Shown one piece after another: positions 36,601 to 43,560 of a stretch of 64,000 nt of DNA. Positions within the stretch are counted from its first letter, which is position 1. Each line of letters begins with the position of its first letter. Below the pieces are notes generated by a model that was not told the DNA's origin, searched no databases, and was given only the letters and a program-made list of their open reading frames with translations. The stretch is taken from contig NZ_CATNLY010000054.1 in NCBI RefSeq assembly GCF_950100655.1, forward strand, positions 40,878 to 104,877, given 5' to 3'. Source of the stretch: Pleomorphomonas sp. T1.2MG-36 (GTDB taxonomy: Bacteria; Pseudomonadota; Alphaproteobacteria; Rhizobiales; Pleomorphomonadaceae). The position numbers were made by a program, and so were the translations under genes.

Positions 36601-38777
36601 CGGCATTCCGCTTCATCTCCGTCCCCGCCGCCTTTGAGAAGCAGATGATCGAGGACGAGCTCTCGCTCTACGAGGACCTGATGGGCCGGGTAGAGCGGGA
36701 TGATCGCGTCTCGCGCAAGCGCCTCGAGCGGCTGAAAGAGGGCCTGAAAGAGCGGCTGGAGGCGCTCGCCACCCGGAAGGACGATCTCCTGACGATCTCC
36801 GAGCTCGGTATCGACCAGATCATCGTTGACGAGGCGCAGGAGTTCAGAAAGCTCTCCTTCGCGACGAACATGGCGACTTTGAAGGGCGTCGATCCCAACG
36901 GATCGCAGCGCGCCTGGGATCTCTATGTCAAATCCCGGTTCCTGGAGGTGAAGAACCCCGGTCGCGCCCTGGTGCTCGCCTCTGGTACGCCGATCACCAA
37001 CACCCTTGGAGAAATGTTCTCTGTCCAGCGCCTGATGGACCATGCGGCACTTGAGGCGCGCGGCCTGCATGAGTTCGACGCCTGGGCCGCCACCTTCGGC
37101 GACACGACGACGGAACTGGAGCTTCAGCCCTCCGGCAAATACAAACCGGTCAGTCGCTTTGCAAGCTTCGTCAACGTCCCCGAACTGATCGCCCTGTTCC
37201 GCAGCTTCGCCGATGTGGTGATGCCGGAAGATCTCAGGCGCTTCGTGAAGGTGCCGAACATTTCGACCGGACGGCGACAGATTATCACCGCCAAGCCGAC
37301 CGCCGCCTTCAAGCGCTATCAGACGATGCTCGACGCCCGCATCAAGGCGATTGAGGAGCGGGATCGCCCGGCCGAGCCCGGTGACGACATCCTGCTCTCC
37401 GTCATCACCGACGGCCGTCATGCCGCCATCGATCTCAGGCTCGTCGACGCGGACAACGACAATGAGCCGGCGAACAAGCTCAATCTGCTGATCGAGACCG
37501 CGCTCCGCATCTGGCGGGAGACCGCTGAGAGCACCTACCGACAGACAGACGGGCGGGGCTTTGACCTTCCCGGCGCGGCGCAGATGATCTTCTCCGATCT
37601 CGGCACGATAAGCGTGGAGAAGAGCAGGGGGTTCTCCGCCTATCGCTGGATCCGTGGCGAACTCGTCCGGCGGGGTGTTCCCGCCTCCGAAATCGCCTTC
37701 ATGCAGGACTACAAGAAAGCCGAAGCGAAACAGCGCCTGTTCGCAGACGTCCGCGCCGGCAAGGTGCGCTTCCTGATCGGCTCGTCCGATACCATGGGCA
37801 CCGGCGTCAACGCGCAGCTCCGGCTCAAAGCCCTCCACCACCTCGACGTGCCCTGGCTACCCTCGCAGATCGAGCAGCGGGAAGGGCGCATTGTCCGGCA
37901 GGGCAATCAGCATGACGAGGTCGACATCTTCGCCTATGCGACGGAGGGTTCGCTCGACGCCACCATGTGGCAGAACAACGAGCGCAAGGCTCGCTTCATC
38001 GCTGCCGCTCTTTCGGGCGACACCTCCATCCGCCGGCTGGAAGATCTCGACGGGGGGCAGGCCAACCAGTTCGCCATGGCCAAGGCGATAGCCTCGGGCG
38101 ATCAGCGGCTGATGCAGAAGGCGGGGCTGGAGGCCGACATCGCCCGGCTGGAACGCCTACAGGCCGCGCACCGAGATGACCAGTTCGCCATCCGTCGCCA
38201 AATGCGTGACGCCGAGCGCGACATCGAGCACGCGACGCGCCGCATCGCGGACATCGGCGAGGATATCGCCCGCCGCGTTTCGACGACGGGCGATGCCTTC
38301 CAGATGGTGGTGGCAGGCGAGCCTCACGTCGAACGCAAACTCGCCGGGCGCGCGCTCATGAAGGATATCATCACCCTCGTCCAGCTTCAGCACGCCGGCG
38401 AGACAGAGATCGCCTCGATCGGCGGCTTCGATCTCGTTTTCACGGGGCTCGCCGACAATACTCGGCGCACCGAGGATTACCAGTACAGCACGCATCTCGC
38501 CCGCACCGGCGCCGGCCACGAGATCGACTTGCCGCTGACGGTCACCCTGCTCGGAGCCGTCGCCCGTCTCGAACATGCCCTCAATGGGTTCGAAGACGAG
38601 CACATGGCACAACGCAACAAGCGTGATGAGGCAGCCACCCGCCTTGCGTCCTACCGCTCACGCGAAGGTGGGACATTCACCTTCGCCGGGGAGCTCCAGG
38701 AGAAGAGGAGGCTGCTGGAGGAAGTGGAGAGGGAGCTGATGGAGGAAGCGGGGATGGGAGCGAGGCAAGCGGCATGA
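33639..38777 (+). CDS. Giant DNA methylase-helicase fusion protein
   Basis: About 1,712 residues from the ATG at 33639 (AGGAG upstream; a longer frame opens at 33567). The N-terminal part is an adenine-specific methyltransferase fold: cofactor loop VLEPGIGTGLFPALM and catalytic LAIGNPPFSD. A central region of unknown function follows. The C-terminal half is a superfamily 2 (SNF2-like) helicase: LYPHQKRGIWRIV, Walker A-like LAHAVGAGKTMTMAAAIMEQ, DEAQ box in QIIVDEAQEFRK, LVLASGTPITNTLGEMFS, and the helicase C-lobe FLIGSSDTMGTGVNAQLRLK with QIEQREGRIVRQGNQ. Related giants occur on many alphaproteobacterial plasmids and phages; they may protect or remodel transferred DNA. No nuclease domain is seen. 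Confidence 0.9.
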   Translation: MTQDASFTLDHFGNLSGFGQNDLSAGFGLGVTALAGSVAVQPDNDDDPDPVPPAPGAGRPVGAPTAEPRTQGAPANFYLDEGDRGLATSWRERAGANVAIIELANEIVRDGRQATREEQARLIRFTGFGASELANGMFRRPGEEGFRDGWDGLGSSLESAVSAGDYASLARSTQYAHFTPEFIIRAIWKGLIRLGWRGGRVLEPGIGTGLFPALMPDSFRDCSLVTGVELDPVTARIVRLLQPKARILEGDFTRTNLPEHFDLAIGNPPFSDRIVRSDRAYRSLGLRLHDYFLARSIDLLKPGALAAFVTSHSTLDKADKTAREHIANKADLVTAIRLPEGSFQQGAGTDVVVDILFFRKRRAGDIEVGRSWLDLADVCLGADTDGEGRGVVSVNGWFARHPEMMLGTHALVTGPFGETYTCLPRAGENLEAALDAAVARLPEGLYDGAPDVIDLEAEFAEMPLAAVSGDTSHVREGSYVMDTRNGLMQITDGAPVPVKVRKGKSGDGMPEKHVRIIAKLIPIRDAVRDILKFQETDRPWQDTQVRLRIAWSSFVREFGPIDHTTVSIAEHEASGEVRESYRRPNIQPFLDDPDCWLVASIEDYDLETDTARPGPIFSERVIAPPAAPTITSAADALAVVLNERGQVDLDHIAELLHRDVDDVLADLGASVFRDPANGNWLTADAYLSGPVRDKLKLAEAVAELDPPFRRNVLALRDVQPADLGPADITARLGAPWIPADDVVRFVKETMDADIRIHHVPELATWTVDARQLGYLASGTSEWGTERRHAGELLDDALNSRVPQIFDTVRDGDTERRVLNVVDTEAAKEKLQKIKAAFQNWVWTDPDRTDRLARIYNDRFNNIAPRAFNGDHLKLPGASTAFTLYPHQKRGIWRIVASGSTYLAHAVGAGKTMTMAAAIMEQRRLGLIAKAMLVVPGHCLAQVAREFLALYPNARILVADETNFSKDKRQRFLSRAATATWDAIIITHSAFRFISVPAAFEKQMIEDELSLYEDLMGRVERDDRVSRKRLERLKEGLKERLEALATRKDDLLTISELGIDQIIVDEAQEFRKLSFATNMATLKGVDPNGSQRAWDLYVKSRFLEVKNPGRALVLASGTPITNTLGEMFSVQRLMDHAALEARGLHEFDAWAATFGDTTTELELQPSGKYKPVSRFASFVNVPELIALFRSFADVVMPEDLRRFVKVPNISTGRRQIITAKPTAAFKRYQTMLDARIKAIEERDRPAEPGDDILLSVITDGRHAAIDLRLVDADNDNEPANKLNLLIETALRIWRETAESTYRQTDGRGFDLPGAAQMIFSDLGTISVEKSRGFSAYRWIRGELVRRGVPASEIAFMQDYKKAEAKQRLFADVRAGKVRFLIGSSDTMGTGVNAQLRLKALHHLDVPWLPSQIEQREGRIVRQGNQHDEVDIFAYATEGSLDATMWQNNERKARFIAAALSGDTSIRRLEDLDGGQANQFAMAKAIASGDQRLMQKAGLEADIARLERLQAAHRDDQFAIRRQMRDAERDIEHATRRIADIGEDIARRVSTTGDAFQMVVAGEPHVERKLAGRALMKDIITLVQLQHAGETEIASIGGFDLVFTGLADNTRRTEDYQYSTHLARTGAGHEIDLPLTVTLLGAVARLEHALNGFEDEHMAQRNKRDEAATRLASYRSREGGTFTFAGELQEKRRLLEEVERELMEEAGMGARQAA

Positions 38778-38934
38778 AATTGGGCGAAAAGGAAATGGCA
38801 GCTTTGCGCCCCCAAACGGATCGTTCTTGCACGCTTTCCGTTTTCCAGAAGCGGCCATTCAAGATGGCCTGGAGGGCGCTGCTGACCTCAAGATTGATGA
38901 CCTGCAGTAGCCGCTGACGCTCGTCCGGCCTGAG

Positions 38935-39336
38935 TCAGCCGTCGTCGCGCGACAGCGCCGCCGCCGTACCCAGCTGGGCGGCCCTTACGGCTTCCAGCGC
39001 CATCAACGCAGCGGCCACTTTGGCGCGCGCTTCTTCGATGTCGGCCATGACTAGGCAGTCGTTCCGCTGGATGGCCGCCAGAAAGGCAGCAAGCACGGCG
39101 GGGCAGTTCGCCGCCAAGCCTAGAAAGTGGTCCCCGCTCGGCGCCCTCTCGCCGGAAAGCCAGTTCTTCACAGTCCGCTCGTTCGCGCCGGTCCAAAGAG
39201 CAACCGTCTTGACCTTGGACGACTGCCCTTTGAGCGATGCCCGTAAGGCTGTCGACACCAACCGAGCAAACGACGGCTTGCGCGGCTTCCCGTGCCGCTG
39301 ACTGGGTAACATATTGCCCGACTTCGGAAAGGACAT
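38935..39336 (-). CDS. Small helix-turn-helix-like regulator
   Basis: A 133-residue protein whose middle (SSKVKTVALWTGANERTVKN, WLSGERAPSGDHFLGLA) looks like a helix-turn-helix that reads an operator, and whose C-terminal half is an alanine-rich helix. A strong GGAGG ribosome site lies 7 bases before the ATG. It is divergent from the serine recombinase gene, with the start only about 70 bases away, so it may control that promoter. No family name is assigned. Confidence 0.65.
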   Translation of the reverse strand: MSFPKSGNMLPSQRHGKPRKPSFARLVSTALRASLKGQSSKVKTVALWTGANERTVKNWLSGERAPSGDHFLGLAANCPAVLAAFLAAIQRNDCLVMADIEEARAKVAAALMALEAVRAAQLGTAAALSRDDG

Positions 39337-39356
39337 TCCACTACCTCCGCGCTGTA

Positions 39357-39379
39357 GTGTCAGGCGACTGCGCCGACAC
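39357..39379. promoter_or_regulatory. Imperfect inverted repeat between regulator and recombinase
   Basis: GTGTCAGGCG and GCGCCGACAC form an imperfect inverted repeat centred near 39368, in the tiny divergent region. It is a candidate operator for the adjacent helix-turn-helix-like protein. Confidence 0.4.
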
Positions 39380-39404
39380 GGCGCAAAGAGTGGAGCGTAA
39401 GTGC

Positions 39405-40976
39405 TTGAGTGGGCGTGACAGACCAGCGCGGACGGCTAAAAGCACCGGGGAGTGGTCAGCCCGTGCTGCCGCTTATGTGCGGATGTCAACCGATCACCAG
39501 CGCTACTCGACCGAGAACCAACTCGCCACAATCAAACAGTTCGCGGAGGCTCGGGACATCGAGATCGTGCGGGTCTACGAGGATGCCGGCAAAAGCGGGT
39601 TGAATTTGGAGGGGCGCGGCGCTTTCCAGCGTCTGCTTGCTGACGTCGAGCAGGGTACCGCGGACTTCGGTACGATCCTCGTCTACGATGTCAGTCGTTG
39701 GGGGCGCTTCCAGAATGCCGACCACGGCGCGCACCTGGAGTTTCTATGCTCCCGGGCTGACATCGTCGTCCACTATTGTGCCGAGCAGTTCGAGAACGAT
39801 GGCAGCATCGGGTCCAATCTGCTGAAGACCGTGAAGCGTGTCATGGCCGGCGAATACAGCCGCGAACTCTCCGTGAAGGTCTTCGCCGGCCAGTGCCGCC
39901 TTATCGAGAAGGGGTATCGCCAGGGCGGGATGGCAGGCTACGGCTTGCGGCGGCTATTGGTCGACGAGAACGGCGAGCCCAAGTCCGAGCTGTCGATCGG
40001 TGAGCGCAAAAGCCTTCAGACCGATCGCGTGATTCTGGTTCCCGGACCGATTGAGGAGGTCAAGGTCGTCCAGCGCATCTATCACCTCTTCGTCGAACTT
40101 GGAGTCCAAGAAGTCGAGATTGCGGCTAGACTGAATGGCGAAGGCCTTGTCACCGACTTAGGGCGACCTTGGACGCGCGGTACGGTCCACCAAGTCCTGA
40201 CCAACCCCAAATACATCGGGGACAATGTCTTTAACCGTATATCCTTCAAGCTGAAAATGCGCCGGGTCGTCAACACCCAGGAATATTGGGTGCGCGCCTG
40301 CGGCGTGTTCAAGGCGATCGTTGATGTCACAACCTTCGCGTGCGCCGCGAGGATCGTGGAGGATCGAAGCCGAAGGCTCGGCGATGACGAACTCCTCGAT
40401 CTGCTCCGATCGCTGCTGGAAGCGCAAGGCTCCCTTTCCGGGATCGTCATCGACGAGTGCGAGGATATGCCATCGAGCAGCGTCTACAAAAACCGCTTCG
40501 GCAGCCTGTTGCGCGCCTATCAACTCGTCGGCTATAGCCCTTGGCGAGACTATCGCTATATCGAGATCAACCGTCGTCTGCGGATGATGCACCCTGATGT
40601 CGTCGCGAAGGTGGTTGACGGCCTCCGCGCTGCCGGCGGCGATGTCCGCGTCGATCACCAAACGGGGCTGATCGATGTCAACGGCGAGTTCACCACCTCG
40701 GTCGTTGTGGCCCGCTGTTGCGAGTCGCAAGGGGGAGCGCCTCGCTGGCGCATTCGGTTCGACGCTGGCCTCGCGCCCGATATCACAGTCGCCGTCCGTA
40801 TGGATCGCGGTAACATGTCCCCACTCGACTACTACCTGCTCCCGCGTCTTGACATGACCGAGCCAAAGCTTCGTCTCAGCGAGAGCAATGGCCTGTCGCT
40901 GGACGGCTATCGCTTTGAGACGCTGGACTTCCTGTTCTCTCTCGCGGCACGAGCCCAATTTGGGGAGGCGGCATGA
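39405..40976 (+). CDS. Large serine recombinase
   Basis: About 523 residues from a proposed TTG at 39405 with GGAG 9 bases upstream; the frame is open further back to 39237 and an exact start is not certain. The resolvase/invertase catalytic domain is clear: nucleophile Ser in YVRMSTDHQRYSTENQ, then VYEDAGKSGLNLEGRGAFQR and ILVYDVSRWGR. A recombinase DNA-binding domain follows (RGTVHQVLTNPKYIGDNVFN). The C-terminal 200 residues carry no clear zinc ribbon. It likely moved or inverts the island. It is coupled by overlapping stop and start codons to two ParB-like genes. Confidence 0.88.
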   Translation: MSGRDRPARTAKSTGEWSARAAAYVRMSTDHQRYSTENQLATIKQFAEARDIEIVRVYEDAGKSGLNLEGRGAFQRLLADVEQGTADFGTILVYDVSRWGRFQNADHGAHLEFLCSRADIVVHYCAEQFENDGSIGSNLLKTVKRVMAGEYSRELSVKVFAGQCRLIEKGYRQGGMAGYGLRRLLVDENGEPKSELSIGERKSLQTDRVILVPGPIEEVKVVQRIYHLFVELGVQEVEIAARLNGEGLVTDLGRPWTRGTVHQVLTNPKYIGDNVFNRISFKLKMRRVVNTQEYWVRACGVFKAIVDVTTFACAARIVEDRSRRLGDDELLDLLRSLLEAQGSLSGIVIDECEDMPSSSVYKNRFGSLLRAYQLVGYSPWRDYRYIEINRRLRMMHPDVVAKVVDGLRAAGGDVRVDHQTGLIDVNGEFTTSVVVARCCESQGGAPRWRIRFDAGLAPDITVAVRMDRGNMSPLDYYLLPRLDMTEPKLRLSESNGLSLDGYRFETLDFLFSLAARAQFGEAA

Positions 40977-41866
40977 CCGAAGCGAAACATACCCATGTGG
41001 AGATGATCCCAATCGACCGGATCGTCATCCTGAACCCGCGCGCCCGCAACCGGCGCAAGTTCCTAGAGGTGGTCGAAAGCATCAAATCGGTCGGGCTGAA
41101 ACGCCCGATCCGCGTCAACACCATGATTGGCCCGGACGGCCAACGATCCTACGGACTTGCTTGCGGCCAAGGGCGCATTGAAGCCTTCCGTGAGCTTGGC
41201 CGGACGGAGATTCCCGCCATCGTCACAGAGGCGTCGGAGGAAGAATGCCTTGTCATGAGCCTGGTTGAGAACTGCGCCCGCCGACAGCACCGATCCATAG
41301 ACCTACTCCAGGATGTCGCGACGTTGCGCAAGCGCGGCTACAGCGACAAGCAGATTGGGGAGAAGATCGGCACGTCGTCGGAGTGGGTCAATATGATGGC
41401 CACACTTATCGAGAAGGGCGAGCAGCGCCTCATCGAGGCAGTCGATGCGGGAACCATCCCTATCTCGGTGGCGATTGAGATCGCCCGCGCTGACGACGAG
41501 ACCGTCCAGCAGATGCTGGCTGAAGCCTACACCGAGGGCAGGATTTCAGGTCCTCGGCTGATAAAGATGCGGCGCCTGATCGAGCAGAGGACGCGGCGTG
41601 GCAAACACATGTCCACGAATCCGTTTGGCAAGAAGCTAAGTAAGGCCAAGACATCCGAGGCCTTCGTCCGTGTCTTTCAGCAGGAGGCAGACAAGCAGCG
41701 CCTGTTGGTGAAAAAGGCCGAGGTGACACAAACCCGCCTACTCTTCGTCGTGGAAGCCCTCAAAAACCTGCGGACCGACGAGAACTTCGTCACGCTCCTA
41801 CGAGCCGAACACCTTGACACCTTACCGAAGGACTTGGAGATACGCATCCTGGGAGAGCCAGCATGA
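40973..41866 (+). CDS. ParB-like protein with RepB C-terminal domain (first of two)
   Basis: A 297-residue protein starting within the recombinase stop (ATGA). It has a ParB/Spo0J N-domain (IPIDRIVILNPRARNRRKFL, ACGQGRIEAFRELGRTEIPA, SLVENCARRQHRSIDLL), a helix-turn-helix (YSDKQIGEKIGTSSEWVNMM) and the RepB-type C-terminal domain (LIKMRRLIEQRTRRGKHM). The usual GHRR arginine patch is GQGR here. It probably binds DNA at the element; whether it acts in partition or as a recombination accessory factor is unknown. Confidence 0.85.
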   Translation: MTEAKHTHVEMIPIDRIVILNPRARNRRKFLEVVESIKSVGLKRPIRVNTMIGPDGQRSYGLACGQGRIEAFRELGRTEIPAIVTEASEEECLVMSLVENCARRQHRSIDLLQDVATLRKRGYSDKQIGEKIGTSSEWVNMMATLIEKGEQRLIEAVDAGTIPISVAIEIARADDETVQQMLAEAYTEGRISGPRLIKMRRLIEQRTRRGKHMSTNPFGKKLSKAKTSEAFVRVFQQEADKQRLLVKKAEVTQTRLLFVVEALKNLRTDENFVTLLRAEHLDTLPKDLEIRILGEPA

Positions 41867-42765
41867 CGGACCCCGAAACATCGACGAAAATCTCCTTCGA
41901 GCCCCAATGCATTATCGTGCCGATCGCCTCCCTCCTGCCCGTACGGCCGCCTCGGGCGTCGGTGAAGGTTAGCTGTAAGTACCAGCAGATACGCAGCTCG
42001 GTGATTGAGATTGGTCTGGTCGAGCCGCCCGTGATCGCTAGGATTGACGGCAACCCTCATAACTTCCTCCTGCTCGACGGCCATATCCGCGTCGAGATTC
42101 TGAGGGATCTTGGCAGGATCGAAGTAGAATGCCTCGTCTCGACCGACGATGAAAGCTTCACCTTCAACAAGCGGATCAGCCGCCTCTCCGCCGTCCAGGA
42201 GCATTCTATGATCCTGAAGGCCATTGCCCGCGGAGTCTCCAACGAGAAGCTCGCCCGGGCGCTCAGCCTTCATGTCAATAGCGTGCGACGGAAGGCGACT
42301 CTACTGGACGGAATCTGTCATGAGGTCGTGTCGATGCTGAAGGACACGATGTGCCCAATGGCTGTGTTCGAGATCCTCAAGCGGATGAAACCGCTGCGCC
42401 AGATCGAGGCGACCGAGCTCATGATTGCCGCGAACAACTATACGGCAGCCTACGCCACAGCGCTCCTCGCCGGTACGCCAACCAACGAACTCGCTGGCGA
42501 GAGGAAGTCGAAGAAGGTACGTGGAGTCACTCCGGAGGCAATGGCCCGGATGGAGAAGGAACTTGCCCGGCTCCAGGAATCCATGGCCGAGATCCAGGAC
42601 ACCTACGGTAAGGAGCATCTCCAACTGACCGTCGTGAAGGGTTATCTTGGCAAGCTACTCGGCAATCCCCGTGTCGTGCGCTACCTTCTTCAGCACCGAC
42701 CAGAATACCTTGAGCAATTTCAGGCGATCACTGATGTTGCGTCTTTTGCCGACCAGGCCGCATGA
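41863..42765 (+). CDS. ParB-like protein with RepB C-terminal domain (second of two)
   Basis: A 300-residue protein starting inside the stop of its neighbour (ATGA). A ParB-like N-domain is seen (LVEPPVIARIDGNPHNFLLL, LDGHIRVEILRDLGRIEVEC), then a helix-turn-helix (SNEKLARALSLHVNSVRRKA) and a RepB-like C-terminal domain with a coiled helix (ARMEKELARLQESMAEIQ). It is distinct in sequence from the first copy, so the pair is an old duplication or two specialised subunits. Last gene of the recombinase operon. Confidence 0.84.
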   Translation: MTDPETSTKISFEPQCIIVPIASLLPVRPPRASVKVSCKYQQIRSSVIEIGLVEPPVIARIDGNPHNFLLLDGHIRVEILRDLGRIEVECLVSTDDESFTFNKRISRLSAVQEHSMILKAIARGVSNEKLARALSLHVNSVRRKATLLDGICHEVVSMLKDTMCPMAVFEILKRMKPLRQIEATELMIAANNYTAAYATALLAGTPTNELAGERKSKKVRGVTPEAMARMEKELARLQESMAEIQDTYGKEHLQLTVVKGYLGKLLGNPRVVRYLLQHRPEYLEQFQAITDVASFADQAA

Positions 42766-43148
42766 TCTGCTTTCGCGCTGGCTGATCAGGATGCCACTGA
42801 CCTCGTCGCAGACTATGGTGTCCGACTTTTGCTATCTCGAAACTTCGAAATTCTCAATTCAACCACGCATCTTCGAAGGCGCCACAATTGGCTGACAGAC
42901 AATATGGCGTTGGAGCACAACAGAAGGCGCGTCTACAGCCAATTGGATCGCACTGCCATCCGCTGTTGCATGGTTTAATAAGCTATAACATCAGTATGTT
43001 TTGCCGGCCTTGGTCGCATTGCGCCCCATTTCGGCCTTTGAACACATTTTCGCGTTCTCCAAAAATCGACGTCCGGCTGGCGCGGCGATGATGTCCCTGA
43101 CGAGATGGAAAGCAGCAAGAAAGTTATGGACCGGAGGGGCAGATAGGC
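42766..43148. other. Intergenic region at the recombinase operon's 3' side
   Basis: About 380 bases with no gene that I can support. Composition is somewhat more AT-rich near 42960-43060. It could contain one boundary of the recombinase element, but no repeat matching the other side was found by eye. Confidence 0.45.
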
Positions 43149-43560
43149 CTAGATCGCGCCCTCAATGAGCGGGCTGTCTTCTTCCCATCCCGGTCGCTGA
43201 AAGGCGGCGAACAGCCAGCTGAGCATAGGGTCATCGAGCAACCCGACAAGAAATACTGACCGCCAGTTGTTGCGACTGCCGTAGGTGTGGTCCTGACGGT
43301 CCAGTTCTGCCGCAAGGATGTTCTCCAGCGCTTGCAGCGAAGCTGGTGCCTTGCTACGTCGGCCGCTGCGAGGCTTGGCCGACATAGCAAATTGGTCCAG
43401 CTGGTGCACAGATGCAGCAGGATTGAGGTGCGTTCGACCACATTTGCGATATGGAAGCGCACTTCAGCATCAAAGAAATCTCGCAGAACTCTTGCAGTTC
43501 GACAACAAGGATTCGCTCAAAGGCGCGCGTGAAATCGAAGTGGGGCGCCGACGCGACTAA
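43149..43560 (-). pseudogene. Frameshifted gene remnant of unknown family
   Basis: Three consecutive minus-strand frames join into one plausible protein: HFDFTRAFERILVVELQEFC, then DFFDAEVRFHIANVVERTSI with LLHLC, then HQLDQFAMSAKPRSGRR and so on to a stop at 43149. Two single-base shifts (near 43475 and 43405) would explain it. No start codon is visible in the first piece, which abuts the stop of the Rad50-like gene. I do not recognise the family. It could also be chance open frames. Confidence 0.4.

Noticed and set aside
34854-37841. Minus-strand open frame of 995 codons inside the methylase-helicase gene
   Set aside because: It lies opposite a gene with strong motifs and arises from high GC at third codon positions; its translation is low-complexity and resembles no family.
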